From NCBI GenBank assembly GCA_902555065.1, contig CACDQQ010000005.1, forward strand, positions 1-62,091: DNA of 62,091 nucleotides. Reading direction: 5' to 3'. Made by a program: the position numbers and the translations under genes. How positions within the stretch are numbered: position 1 is the first letter of the stretch; the number at the start of each line of letters is the position of its first letter. The stretch comes from an uncultured Pelagibacteraceae bacterium. Lineage in GTDB: Bacteria; Pseudomonadota; Alphaproteobacteria; Pelagibacterales; Pelagibacteraceae. Under the pieces are notes generated by a model, which was given only the letters and a program-made list of their open reading frames with translations, had not been told where the DNA came from and did not search any database. Positions 1 to 8,902 of the stretch are shown here, piece after piece.

Positions 1-809
1 TTAATTTCTTCTTTTACATACTTAATTAGTTTCTCAACAACTTCTTGTCTTGTCAAATTTTCACTATTATTAAAAATTTGGTTTTCAATATCTGCTAACA
101 TGTAAGGGGAATGATAAATTGACCTTCCAATCATCACACCATCTACATTATCTAAATGTTCTTTGATTTGATCAGTAGACGTTATTCCTCCATTAATTAT
201 TATTTCTAAATCTTTAAAATCTTTTTTCAATCTATTTACGTATTCATATTTCAAAGGTGGAATATTTAAATTTTGTTTAGGTGTAAATTTTCCTAACATT
301 GCTTTTCTGGCATGAATTATAAAAGTTTTAACACCTGTTTCTTTTAAAATATTCACAAAATTATATAAATTTTCGTATTGATCAACATTGTCATATCCAA
401 TTCTAGTTTTAACTGTTACAGGAATTGATGTTTTTGAAATCATTTCACTTAGACAATCAGCAACAAGATTAGGTTCTTGAATTAAACAAGCCCCAAATCT
501 ATTTTTCTGAACTTTTTTACTTGGACAACCTAAATTTAAATTTATTTCATCATAACCAAATTCTTCACCTAAATATGCTGCATTTCCTAATAGTTTTGGA
601 GAAGAACCACCAAGTTGCAGAGCAACAGGTTTTTCCCTCATATCAAATTCTAATAGTTTCTTTTTATCTCCTCTATCAATAGCTTCTGAGACAATCATTT
701 CAGTATAGAGAAGAACATTTTTACTGATTAATCTTAAGAAAAATCTTTCATGTTTGTCTGTGCAATCCATCATAGGAGCAACAGAAACTGTTCTATTTAA
801 TCTAGACAT
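1..809 (-). CDS. dusA: tRNA-dihydrouridine synthase, 3' end cut by window edge
   Basis: The reading frame starts at an ATG at 809 and runs off the left edge without a stop, so the last residues are missing. It reads MSRLNRTVSVAPMMDCTDKH, then a GCPSKKVQ segment holding the catalytic Cys of Dus enzymes, a VKTRIGYD segment, FIIHARKA and the GVMIGR flavin-phosphate motif. This fits the DusA branch of FMN-dependent synthases that reduce uridines in the tRNA D-loop. Its start overlaps the stop of the malonyl-CoA decarboxylase gene by 8 bases, so the two are probably translated together. The family is clear; the DusA subtype is inferred from the remembered sequence pattern. Confidence 0.9.
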   Translation of the reverse strand, partial: MSRLNRTVSVAPMMDCTDKHERFFLRLISKNVLLYTEMIVSEAIDRGDKKKLLEFDMREKPVALQLGGSSPKLLGNAAYLGEEFGYDEINLNLGCPSKKVQKNRFGACLIQEPNLVADCLSEMISKTSIPVTVKTRIGYDNVDQYENLYNFVNILKETGVKTFIIHARKAMLGKFTPKQNLNIPPLKYEYVNRLKKDFKDLEIIINGGITSTDQIKEHLDNVDGVMIGRSIYHSPYMLADIENQIFNNSENLTRQEVVEKLIKYVKEEI

Positions 810-2109
810 ATTTTTTGAGTTTGCTTGATAAATTAATTTTCTTTTCGTTTACATACTCTTGATGATTTTGCTCAATTTTTCCAAGTTCATATTTGTAATT
901 AACCATTATTCCAAATGATCTTTTAAAACCTACATCGGACACATTTGCATTTATTACAATATCGTCAATTTCTGCACCGTTGTTTAGATGAAATCTACAA
1001 ACATCATTAATTGGAAAACCTAGATCATTTTTTTGAATAGCTAAATAATTTAGAGCAATTTTTGTAAGTAAATCTTTATTGTCTATAAATTTTCTATCTC
1101 CAATTTTTAATCCTAATGATTTTAGAAATTCAACTTTAGGAAAGTTTTCTTTTTTAACTATTTCTCCTAATTTTTCATTATCTAAAGACTTAACCCAATC
1201 GGCAAAACCTATCATTGGAGAGAGTGTTCCAAAATTCTTTACATCAGTTAATTCTTCTTGCAACTCATAGACTACTCTTTTGATTAAAAAATTTCCTAAA
1301 GTAACCCTAGATAGTCCCTCTTGACAGTTGCTAATTGAATAAAATGTTGCGGTGTCATAATTTTCTTTTTTCTCATTATTAGGTCGTGTCAACTCTTGAA
1401 TGGACTTAGCCAAACCTTTGGTTAATGCAATCTCAACAAAAATAATTGGTTCTTCATCTAAAGCAGGGTGAAAATAAGCAAAAAATCTTCTATTTTCTCC
1501 AAGTCTAATTTTTAATTCATTCATATCTTTCATTGAATGAACTTTCTCATATTTTAGTAATTTTTCTAATATTGCTGCTTTAGTATCCCATGTAATTTTT
1601 CTTAATTTTAAAAATCCAGGATTAAACCAATTTTTAAAGATATCTATGAGATCATAGTCTAAATCTTTTAATTCTGGATTTTTAATTAGAAAAGTTTGTA
1701 AATCCTCTCTTAAAGAAACTATTTCTGGTGTACCATTTGGTGCCATATTTAATCTTTTAAATAATTCTTTTCGTTTACCTGATGATATTCTTGATAAATT
1801 TAAAATTGACCTACTATTTTTGTTTTGACTATAATCTTTTATTGCCTCATCTATGCTATCTGAATTTGGTTTATATTTTTCATTAACTTGTAATAAGAAT
1901 TTTAATTTTTCATCGTAAGACAAGTTATGATACCTAAACAAGACATCTCTTGCTAATGTAATTCCAAAAGCTGCTCCTTTTGATGATAACAGGTCATCAC
2001 ATAGCTCAATCAAATCTCTTTTTTTAGAGAATTTTTTTAATGATTTTTTCTCTAAAATTTTTTGACCAGCATCAGCAATTGTCTCGAATATTCTTTTTAT
2101 ATTTAGCAT
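802..2109 (-). CDS. malonyl-CoA decarboxylase
   Basis: This 435-residue cytosolic protein should convert malonyl-CoA to acetyl-CoA and CO2. The first half is the helical domain. The second half carries the family signatures ITWDTKAAILEKLLKYEKVHSM, RRFFAYFHPALDEEPIIFVEIALT and, near the C-terminus, CRFHLNNGAEIDDI with the expected active-site His, followed by GIMVNYKY. Length is normal for the bacterial family. It lies 15 bp downstream of a TRAP transporter on the same strand and close to a class III CoA-transferase, which suggests a malonate-use route rather than fatty acid control. That role is inference from context. Confidence 0.92.
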   Translation of the reverse strand: MLNIKRIFETIADAGQKILEKKSLKKFSKKRDLIELCDDLLSSKGAAFGITLARDVLFRYHNLSYDEKLKFLLQVNEKYKPNSDSIDEAIKDYSQNKNSRSILNLSRISSGKRKELFKRLNMAPNGTPEIVSLREDLQTFLIKNPELKDLDYDLIDIFKNWFNPGFLKLRKITWDTKAAILEKLLKYEKVHSMKDMNELKIRLGENRRFFAYFHPALDEEPIIFVEIALTKGLAKSIQELTRPNNEKKENYDTATFYSISNCQEGLSRVTLGNFLIKRVVYELQEELTDVKNFGTLSPMIGFADWVKSLDNEKLGEIVKKENFPKVEFLKSLGLKIGDRKFIDNKDLLTKIALNYLAIQKNDLGFPINDVCRFHLNNGAEIDDIVINANVSDVGFKRSFGIMVNYKYELGKIEQNHQEYVNEKKINLSSKLKKYV

Positions 2110-2124
2110 TGTGTTTTTTATATA

Positions 2125-3456
2125 TTAAAAACCTAAACTTTTACCCATTATTTTGTCAGGTAACCATGTCACAATCTCAGGAAAAATACACAAAATAAGT
2201 ATAGCTAAAGCCATAATTATCATAAATGGTATAGATCCCTTTAAAATTTCTGACAAACTAACATCAGGTGTTATACCCTTTATTATATAAAGGTTTAATC
2301 CAACGGGTGGAGTAATAAGACCAATTTCCATATTAATTGTAAATACAATTGCAAACCAGTACGGATCAAATCCCAGTTGAGTTATAACTGGCAATAATAT
2401 TGCTGAAGTCATAACAATTACGGCAACAGGGGGTAAAAAGAAACCTGCAATCAAAAGAAATATATTTATTAAAATAAATACTACCCATTTATTAGAGCTC
2501 ATCTCTACCATACTTTGAGCTAATGATTGAGTTACGTAAAGTTGTGATAATGTAAATGCAAAAAGATAAGAAGCTGCGATGATAAACATTATCATTACGC
2601 TTTCTTTCATTGAAACTTTAACAATATTCCATATTTTTTTTGGTTGATAAATCTTGTAGACGACTGCAATCAAAACAAAAACTAAAAAAGCTCCAACCCC
2701 TGAAGCCTCTGATGGAGTAGCAACACCACCATATAAAACATATAAAACACCAGCAATGATTGCTAAGAAAGGAAGTATCCTTGGTAAAACCTCAATTTTT
2801 TCTTTAAAAGTTGGTGGTGTTCTATTCTTTAAAGCTTTAGCTGAATCTTTATCTATAAAGTAACTATGTATCAGTGCCCAGATAGCAAACATACCTGCAA
2901 GCATAAATCCTGGTATCAATCCGCTTAAAAATAATCTTCCAATCGATGTTCCGGTAGCAATACCATAAACAATTAACACAATGCTTGGAGGTATTAAAAC
3001 TCCTAATGTTCCGCCCGCTGCTATAGTGCCTGTTGCAATTTGATCTGAGTATCCTCTTTTTCTCATTTCAGGAATTCCCATGGTACCAATTGCAGCACAG
3101 GTTGCAGGACTTGATCCACTAAGTGCAGCAAAAATTGAACAAGCTCCTATATTAGAGATAACTAGTCCTCCAGGTACTCTCCATAACCATCTGTCTAATC
3201 CTGTATATAAATCTTTTCCTGCTGGAGAATTAGCAACTGCCATCCCCATTAATATAAACATTGGTATTGAAAGTAGGACAAACGAATTTAATCCCGCATA
3301 GAAAGTTTCAGCAAAAACATCTAGCATTTGGAAACCTTCGAAAGCAACTAAAAGAGCTATTGATACAAAGCTTAAACCAAAAGCAATTGGTATTCCGGAA
3401 AATAATACTATCAAAGTAAAAACAGCAACAATTATTGCAATTATTAATGGATCCAT
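2125..3456 (-). CDS. TRAP transporter large permease (DctM family)
   Basis: This 443-residue protein has about 12 hydrophobic segments and the DctM pattern: an early GIPIAFGLSF segment, SIPMFILMGM, GGTLGVLIPPSIVLIVYG and near the end EIGLITPPVGLNLYIIKGI. It is the ion-coupled membrane channel of a TRAP uptake system, working with the small permease and the periplasmic binding protein encoded just upstream. Its ATG overlaps the stop of the small permease gene as TAATG, so the two are translationally coupled. The substrate cannot be read from the sequence; the neighbouring malonyl-CoA decarboxylase points to malonate or another dicarboxylate. Confidence 0.93.
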   Translation of the reverse strand: MDPLIIAIIVAVFTLIVLFSGIPIAFGLSFVSIALLVAFEGFQMLDVFAETFYAGLNSFVLLSIPMFILMGMAVANSPAGKDLYTGLDRWLWRVPGGLVISNIGACSIFAALSGSSPATCAAIGTMGIPEMRKRGYSDQIATGTIAAGGTLGVLIPPSIVLIVYGIATGTSIGRLFLSGLIPGFMLAGMFAIWALIHSYFIDKDSAKALKNRTPPTFKEKIEVLPRILPFLAIIAGVLYVLYGGVATPSEASGVGAFLVFVLIAVVYKIYQPKKIWNIVKVSMKESVMIMFIIAASYLFAFTLSQLYVTQSLAQSMVEMSSNKWVVFILINIFLLIAGFFLPPVAVIVMTSAILLPVITQLGFDPYWFAIVFTINMEIGLITPPVGLNLYIIKGITPDVSLSEILKGSIPFMIIMALAILILCIFPEIVTWLPDKIMGKSLGF

Positions 3457-3950
3457 TAGTTAGTATCCTGTTCGTCTGTAAGCTTAATAATCTCTGCTAT
3501 ATATTGTAAAATCATTAATGCAGCACCTATCATCATTGACGAATATGGTACCCACAAAGGAGGATCCCAAACCGTTCCTGTTGAGTAATTTTTAGTAAAC
3601 GCTTCCTCAACCATTAAAAAACCAAAATAGAATAAAATTAAGAAGAATAATAAACTGACTAATGAGGTAAAAATTTTAAGTCTTAATATATTTTTTTTTG
3701 ATAAAAAATCGTAAATCCACTCCATGCTGACATGAGCTTTTTCACTTAAAACATATGCACTTCCAATAAATGTTGAAGCAACTAGAAGCATTGTAACAAG
3801 CTCAGTTTGCCATGTTATTGCTCTTTGAAAAAAGTATCTTTCAAAAACTAATTCAACAATAACAAGAATTGATAAAAGTAAAGCTAATACAGCAAAAGCT
3901 CCACAAGCTCTTGCAACATAATCACAGAATTTTAAGTATTTTTCTTTCAT
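3456..3950 (-). CDS. TRAP transporter small permease (DctQ family)
   Basis: This 164-residue membrane protein has four hydrophobic segments, the normal size and layout of DctQ. The segment with ITWQTELVTMLLVASTFIGSAYVL matches the conserved W-x-E-E/L region of the family. It sits between the binding-protein gene and the large permease gene. The start codon directly follows the T-run of a terminator-like hairpin, and its likely ribosome binding site AGGGG is part of the hairpin's 3' arm. Its expression is therefore probably lower than that of the binding protein and may depend on hairpin folding. Confidence 0.9.
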   Translation of the reverse strand: MKEKYLKFCDYVARACGAFAVLALLLSILVIVELVFERYFFQRAITWQTELVTMLLVASTFIGSAYVLSEKAHVSMEWIYDFLSKKNILRLKIFTSLVSLLFFLILFYFGFLMVEEAFTKNYSTGTVWDPPLWVPYSSMMIGAALMILQYIAEIIKLTDEQDTN

Positions 3951-3990
3951 AAAAAAAACCCCTACTTACAGAGAATAAATAGGGGTTCTT
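3951..3990 (-). terminator. intrinsic terminator or attenuator between dctP and dctQ
   Basis: On the minus strand the arms AACCCCTA and TAGGGGTT (3980-3987 with 3957-3964) form an 8 bp stem that can be extended by G-U and A-U pairs. It is followed at once by a run of eight T and then the dctQ ATG. The 3' arm contains AGGGG about 8 bases before that ATG, the only plausible Shine-Dalgarno. The structure thus looks like a leaky terminator that also hides the ribosome binding site. Confidence 0.8.
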
Positions 3991-4001
3991 TATATATTAT
4001 T

Positions 4002-5012
4002 TTATTTAACTGCTAAAGCCATTTCCATTAGCTTATCGCCACCTGGAACTTTTTCAGCAAAAGCTTTGTGAGATGATTTTATTGCAATATCAACCCATGC
4101 AGCATGATCATCAGCATCCATATACACTAATTTAACACCTGCAGCTTTGTATGCTTCCTCAAACTTTTTATCTAAGTTTTCTACTTGAGCTGTCATATAT
4201 TTCTCAGCAACTTTTCCTGCTTTCATCAAAGCCACTTGTTGGCTAGAATTTAAAGCATTGTAGCTTTTCTTAGACATTAAAATTGGCTCATACATAAACC
4301 ATAAACCAAATTTTCCTGGAGGAGTTGCACATTTTACTTGTTCATATATTTTGTAACTCACAAAACTTCCTGAACTAGTATTTGCACCTGTTAATACACC
4401 AGTTTGTAATCCAGTATAAATTTCAGATGATGGCATACTTTGAATACCTGCACCAGCAGCCTCTAACATTTGGTTGAAAGCTTTTCCTGCAGCTCTCATC
4501 ACTTGTCCTTTAGCATCACTTGGATTTTTGATACATTTAGTTTTTGATGCGAAACCGCCACCTAGCCATGCATCAGATAGTACTACAACACCAGCATCAC
4601 TGATTATTTTTTTAATCTCAGTCATCATTGGACCTTTATTAAATCTCAATGCATGCTCATGATTTTTTACAGTTCCTGGCATTAGTGTAGCATCAAACTC
4701 TGGATGGAATTTTGATGCATAAGCTAACGGGAAAGCAGAAATATCTAATTGACCTGTAGTCATAGGCTTCCACTGTTCTTTTGGTTTATAAAGTGACTTA
4801 GCTGGATAAATTCTTATTTCTAAATCAACGTTTGCTTTTTTTACTTCATCAGCAATAATTTGTACCATTTCATGACGTGGGTCAAAAGAGCCATCAGCTC
4901 TTGGTGTTCCTGGCCATTGGTGACTTGCTTTTAATGTAACTGCATATGCAGATCCTACTATTGAAAAAGCTATAATTATTGAAGACAAATATAATGTTAT
5001 TTTTCTTAACAT
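4002..5012 (-). CDS. TRAP transporter periplasmic solute-binding protein (DctP family)
   Basis: I place the start at 5012 rather than at the longer upstream frame. From there the protein begins MLRKITLYLSS with a signal peptide ending AYA, and a strong AGGGGA ribosome site lies just upstream; the longer frame would run into the divergent CoA-transferase gene. The mature protein (about 313 residues) starts VTLKASHQWPG and shows DctP-like segments such as FDATLMPG, YTGLQTGVLTGA and WFMYEPILMS. It captures the substrate in the periplasm for the DctQM permease encoded downstream. Substrate unknown, possibly malonate by context. Confidence 0.9.
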   Translation of the reverse strand: MLRKITLYLSSIIIAFSIVGSAYAVTLKASHQWPGTPRADGSFDPRHEMVQIIADEVKKANVDLEIRIYPAKSLYKPKEQWKPMTTGQLDISAFPLAYASKFHPEFDATLMPGTVKNHEHALRFNKGPMMTEIKKIISDAGVVVLSDAWLGGGFASKTKCIKNPSDAKGQVMRAAGKAFNQMLEAAGAGIQSMPSSEIYTGLQTGVLTGANTSSGSFVSYKIYEQVKCATPPGKFGLWFMYEPILMSKKSYNALNSSQQVALMKAGKVAEKYMTAQVENLDKKFEEAYKAAGVKLVYMDADDHAAWVDIAIKSSHKAFAEKVPGGDKLMEMALAVK

Positions 5013-5042
5013 AGTTTTCCCCTTTTTATTTATAATGGTGAT

Positions 5043-5071
5043 ATTAAATTGAACTTGAGCAGAAGAGTCAA
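5043..5071 (-). promoter_or_regulatory. candidate sigma-70-type promoter of the TRAP operon
   Basis: On the minus strand TTGACT (5066-5071) is followed after 17 bases by TTTAAT (5043-5048), about 30 bases upstream of the binding-protein ATG, with the strong AGGGGA ribosome site in between. Spacing and composition fit a housekeeping promoter. It was found by eye only, and AT-rich DNA gives many chance matches. Confidence 0.45.
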
Positions 5072-5094
5072 TATAAGGAAATGACGTACTTATT

Positions 5095-6237
5095 ATGGAT
5101 GGTCCTTTAAAAAATTTATTAGTTGTTGATCTTACTAGGGTTTTAGTAGGTCCATATTGCACAATGATTTTATCTGATCTCGGTGCACGTGTAATTAAAG
5201 TAGAAGCACCAGAAATTGGTGACGATTCAAGAAAATTTGGACCTTTTGTTAAAGATTATTCAGCATATTTTATGTCACTGAATAGAGGAAAAGAAAGTAT
5301 TGCTCTTAATTTAAAAAATGAAGATGATAAAAAAATCTTCGATAAAATTTTAGCAAAAGCAGATATTTTAGTAGAAAATTTTAAACCAGGTACTTTAGAA
5401 AAATGGGGGTATGGTTGGAAAGATGTAAGTAAAAAATATCCAAAATTAATATATGCTTCTGCATCTGGTTTTGGTCAAACTGGCCCTTTAAAAGAATTAC
5501 CCGCTTATGACATGGTTGTTCAGGGAATGGGTGGACTGATGAGTGTTACAGGTCATCCAAATAGTGAACCAACAAGAGTTGGAACATCAATTGGTGATAT
5601 TACAGCAGGCCTTTTTACTGCAATCGGAATTAATGCAGCTTTGTATGATAGACAAAAAACAGGTAAGGGAATGTTTATAGATGTTTCAATGTTAGACTGC
5701 CAAATTGCGATTTTGGAAAATGCAATTGCAAGATATTTATCTAAAAATGAAATTCCTAAACCGATGGGATCTAGACATCCCTCAATCGCTCCGTTCGAGG
5801 CATTTAAAACAAAAGATAGTTATATAATCATTGCTGCAGGTAACGATAAATTATATGAAAAACTTTGTGAAGTATTAGGAATACCTGAAATGGTCAGTGA
5901 CAAAAGATTTAACACTAATTCGCTCAGATGTGAAAATATGAATGAACTAAAATCAATTTTTGAAGATAAGCTTTCTTCAAAAAATACTTCTGAATGGGTT
6001 AGTGAAATGGAAAAATTAAAGATACCTTGCGGACCAATATTTAATATTAAAGAAGCGGTAGAAAATCCTCAAGTCGAAGCAAGAAACATGATTGTTAAAG
6101 CCTATCATAAAGTAGTTGGTGATTTTAGATTGGCAGGAAATCCCATAAAAATGTCTTCATACGAGGATAAAAGTACTAGAGGGGACATTCCTGATCTTGA
6201 TGAACACAGGGAAAAAATACTAAAAGAGTTTTCTTAA
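5095..6237 (+). CDS. class III CoA-transferase (CaiB/BaiF family)
   Basis: This 380-residue protein moves CoA between carboxylic acids. It begins with PLKNLLVVDLTRVLVGPYCTMILSDLGARVIKVE, the family N-terminus, has SLNRGKESIALNLK, and then GTSIGDITAG where Asp168 matches the catalytic Asp of formyl-CoA transferase. The end carries PCGPIFNIKEAVENPQV. It is divergent from the TRAP operon, separated by about 80 bp. Together with malonyl-CoA decarboxylase it could activate imported malonate as its CoA ester. The acid pair actually used cannot be told from sequence; other dicarboxylates such as succinate or mesaconate are possible. Confidence 0.88.
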   Translation: MDGPLKNLLVVDLTRVLVGPYCTMILSDLGARVIKVEAPEIGDDSRKFGPFVKDYSAYFMSLNRGKESIALNLKNEDDKKIFDKILAKADILVENFKPGTLEKWGYGWKDVSKKYPKLIYASASGFGQTGPLKELPAYDMVVQGMGGLMSVTGHPNSEPTRVGTSIGDITAGLFTAIGINAALYDRQKTGKGMFIDVSMLDCQIAILENAIARYLSKNEIPKPMGSRHPSIAPFEAFKTKDSYIIIAAGNDKLYEKLCEVLGIPEMVSDKRFNTNSLRCENMNELKSIFEDKLSSKNTSEWVSEMEKLKIPCGPIFNIKEAVENPQVEARNMIVKAYHKVVGDFRLAGNPIKMSSYEDKSTRGDIPDLDEHREKILKEFS

Positions 6238-6765
6238 TTAAGAATTATTTTCTTCTTCGTTTACGTTGTCTGAAACTTGTTCTTCTGCTTCTGAAACTTG
6301 ATCTAGTGAAACATCATCACTTTCTTCAGCTTCGCTTGGAGCTTCTACATTAACATCAGGTTGAGCTGATGGTGATAATTCAGCAAGATCTTCTTTTGAA
6401 ACTTGAATTTTTTCAGGAATTTTCCTAGCTCTTTTCGAAGGAAGAATTGGTACACCACTTTTTGATATTTCACCTTTGTACAAATTCTCAAAATCATCAC
6501 CAATATCTTCATCTTCTTCAGCAGTATCATCAATTTGTTCTACATGTTTTCTTAGTTTGTAAACTGCAGCTTCTGTTAAATCTGGAACTTTAATTGTTTC
6601 TTCAGCTATTTCTCTCAAAGCAATAACTGTGTGTTTGTCGTTATCTCTATCTAATGTAGGTTCAATTCCTGAATTAAGTTGAGTAGCTCTTTCTTTAGCA
6701 ACCAAAACTAATTCATAAGGGCTATCTACTTTGTCTATACAGTCTTCAACGGTAACTCTTGCCAT
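6238..6765 (-). CDS. rpoZ: RNA polymerase omega subunit with long acidic tail
   Basis: Residues 1-70 are the omega fold: [30 protein letters not shown], then [13 protein letters not shown]. The protein has 175 residues, about twice the E. coli length of 91. The extra 100 residues are low-complexity and rich in Glu, Asp and Ser (for example [14 protein letters not shown] and a final Glu/Ser-rich tail). Alphaproteobacterial omegas often carry C-terminal extensions, so this is a strong example rather than a unique case. The gene abuts the convergent CoA-transferase gene without any spacer. Confidence 0.93.
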   Translation of the reverse strand: MARVTVEDCIDKVDSPYELVLVAKERATQLNSGIEPTLDRDNDKHTVIALREIAEETIKVPDLTEAAVYKLRKHVEQIDDTAEEDEDIGDDFENLYKGEISKSGVPILPSKRARKIPEKIQVSKEDLAELSPSAQPDVNVEAPSEAEESDDVSLDQVSEAEEQVSDNVNEEENNS

Positions 6766-6807
6766 GGGCGATTAAATATACTCCAAGATGAACAAAATCA
6801 AGTATTT

Positions 6808-8016
6808 TTATACTAAAATTGGATTTAATTTTTTTCTAACTAAAAAAAGAAGAATAAAAGAAATAAGTATATAAAGTGCAGATATTATAGCAATTTTCTC
6901 AATTGAAAATCCAATATCAATTAAAATACCAAAAAGAGCAGTTCCAAAAGCTGTTGAAAAAACCATAAGTGCAGTAGTCAAAGCTTTAATAGATCCAATA
7001 TGCTTTACACCATAAACTTCAGCCCATGTAGAAGATCCCAAAACGTTCGCCAAACCATTTGATACTCCAATTAAACCTAGAAATATAAATGCAGTAAATT
7101 GTGCATCAAAATAAATAATTACAAAAGTCGACAGAAATAAAGGAATATTCATAAAAATTAAAAGTTTTCGACTTGTGAATTTATCAATTAAGAAACCAGA
7201 TATTAAAAGTGTAATTACCGAAAATACTGAATATGACATAAAAGACTGAGCAATTACAAATGGTCCCCAGTTTTTTGATTCAGTAATAAATGACTGATAA
7301 ACAAATACACCAGTTGCAATCCAAGGCATGGCAAGCATATTCATGCTTACAATATAAAATTTATAATCTTTTATTACTTCAATTCTTTTCCATTGCTTAA
7401 TATTTTCCTCTTTAAATTCTTCACCTTCAGTGCTTTCTCTCGTATCAAGTTTAACAGTTCTAACTAAAAAGAATGATGCAATCGGTAAAAATATTAAAAT
7501 TAATAAAGCAATTACTGTCCAAATATTTTGCCAAGTTGTTAATGACAACAAAAATACCATTAAAACAGGTAAAATAAATTCAGCACTTGATAAACCAAAC
7601 CAACAAATACTTAATGCCCTACCCCGTGATTTTGTAAAATATCTTGAAACTGTTGTTGTTGCAGTATGAGACATCATTCCCTGTCCTGAAAACCTCATTA
7701 AGAAAATTGCAATGAATAAAAAAACTATTGATGAAATTTTTGAAAAGAAAAAACAAGAAAAAGATAAAAGTAATGTTACATAGATTGCAAATCGGAAAAT
7801 ATTTATATCATCAATTTTCTTTCCAACCCATATTAGTAGTAAACTACTGCACAATGTTGCAGATGCATATATTGAGCCAAATTGTCCATGAGTTATCGAT
7901 AGTGTCTCTCTTATACTTGTATTGAATATTCCAAGAAAAAAACTCTGTCCAAAGCTTGAAAAAAATGTAAATATAAATCCAAATACAATTACTTTTAAAC
8001 TTAAATTTTTAAACAT
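6808..8016 (-). CDS. major facilitator superfamily transporter
   Basis: This 402-residue protein has 12 predicted membrane segments in two halves. The loop after segment 2 contains WVGKKIDDINIFRFAIY, a variant of the MFS motif, and a matching loop LIDKFTSRKLLIF follows in the second half. A charged central loop (residues about 190-210) divides the halves. The substrate cannot be inferred. Its ATG lies only 8 bp from the ATG of the divergent dehydrogenase gene, so its promoter must overlap that coding region. Confidence 0.85.
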   Translation of the reverse strand: MFKNLSLKVIVFGFIFTFFSSFGQSFFLGIFNTSIRETLSITHGQFGSIYASATLCSSLLLIWVGKKIDDINIFRFAIYVTLLLSFSCFFFSKISSIVFLFIAIFLMRFSGQGMMSHTATTTVSRYFTKSRGRALSICWFGLSSAEFILPVLMVFLLSLTTWQNIWTVIALLILIFLPIASFFLVRTVKLDTRESTEGEEFKEENIKQWKRIEVIKDYKFYIVSMNMLAMPWIATGVFVYQSFITESKNWGPFVIAQSFMSYSVFSVITLLISGFLIDKFTSRKLLIFMNIPLFLSTFVIIYFDAQFTAFIFLGLIGVSNGLANVLGSSTWAEVYGVKHIGSIKALTTALMVFSTAFGTALFGILIDIGFSIEKIAIISALYILISFILLFLVRKKLNPILV

Positions 8017-8024
8017 AAAAAAAT

Positions 8025-8900
8025 ATGACTTCTAAAGTTGCTTTCATAGGTCTTGGTGTAATGGGTTATCCAATGGCAGGATATATATCAAAAGCAGGGC
8101 ATAATGTAACTGTTTTTAACAGAACAAAATCAAAAGCAGAAAAGTGGATTAGTGAATACAAAGGTAATATGGCTGATACACCATCTGAAGCAGCTAAAGA
8201 TGCTGATTTTATTTTTACCTGTGTTGGAAATGATGATGATTTAAGACAAGTCTCTTTAGGTGATAATGGATTATTTCATAATGCCAAAGAAGGATGCGTA
8301 TATATAGATAATTCAACAGTGTCTGCTGAAATTTCTAGAGAACTTTATAAAGCTGCAAAAGATAAAGGATTTGGTTTTTTAGATGCTCCTATATCTGGAG
8401 GACAATCAGGTGCAGAAGGTGGGATATTAACTGTCATGGTTGGTGGAGATGATAGTGATTTTAAAAAAGCAGAGCCAATAATTGATTGTTATAGTAAAAA
8501 AGTAACTTTGATCGGCCCATCAGGCAGTGGACAATTAACTAAGATGGTTAATCAAATGTGTATTGGTGGTTTAGTTCAAGGTTTATCTGAAGCAGTAAAT
8601 TTTGGAATTAATGCAGGTTTAGATATGGATAAAGTTATGGAAACTATTTCAAAAGGTGCTGCTCAATCTTGGCAAATGGAGAATAGATATAAAACTATGG
8701 TTGCTGATAAATTTGATTACGGATTTGCTGTAGATTGGATGAGAAAAGATTTAAAAATTTGCATTGAAGAAGCAAAAAGAAATGGTTCACCTGTTCCAGT
8801 AACTGAAATTGTTGATGGTTATTATGCTGAAGTTCAAAAAATGGGTGGAAACCGTTGGGATAGCTCAAGTTTAATAGCTAGATTAAAAAAGAAAAAGTAA
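8025..8900 (+). CDS. NAD(P)-dependent beta-hydroxyacid dehydrogenase (3-hydroxyisobutyrate dehydrogenase family)
   Basis: This 291-residue protein opens with the Rossmann motif VAFIGLGVMGYPMAGYISKAGHNVTVFNRT. It has the substrate segment FLDAPISGGQSGAEGGILTVMVGG and the catalytic Lys in GSGQLTKMVNQM. These are hallmarks of the family that includes 3-hydroxyisobutyrate dehydrogenase, tartronate semialdehyde reductase and succinic semialdehyde reductases. The exact substrate is not resolved. It is followed within 2 bp by a flavin-binding oxidase-like gene. Confidence 0.92.
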   Translation: MTSKVAFIGLGVMGYPMAGYISKAGHNVTVFNRTKSKAEKWISEYKGNMADTPSEAAKDADFIFTCVGNDDDLRQVSLGDNGLFHNAKEGCVYIDNSTVSAEISRELYKAAKDKGFGFLDAPISGGQSGAEGGILTVMVGGDDSDFKKAEPIIDCYSKKVTLIGPSGSGQLTKMVNQMCIGGLVQGLSEAVNFGINAGLDMDKVMETISKGAAQSWQMENRYKTMVADKFDYGFAVDWMRKDLKICIEEAKRNGSPVPVTEIVDGYYAEVQKMGGNRWDSSSLIARLKKKK

Positions 8901-8902
8901 TT

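Noticed and set aside
4474..4662. Plus-strand frame opposite the TRAP binding protein
   Set aside because: It is antisense to conserved coding sequence and has no family features.
6345..6533. Minus-strand 62-codon frame inside rpoZ
   Set aside because: It is an out-of-phase shadow of the acidic omega tail and has no independent start signal.
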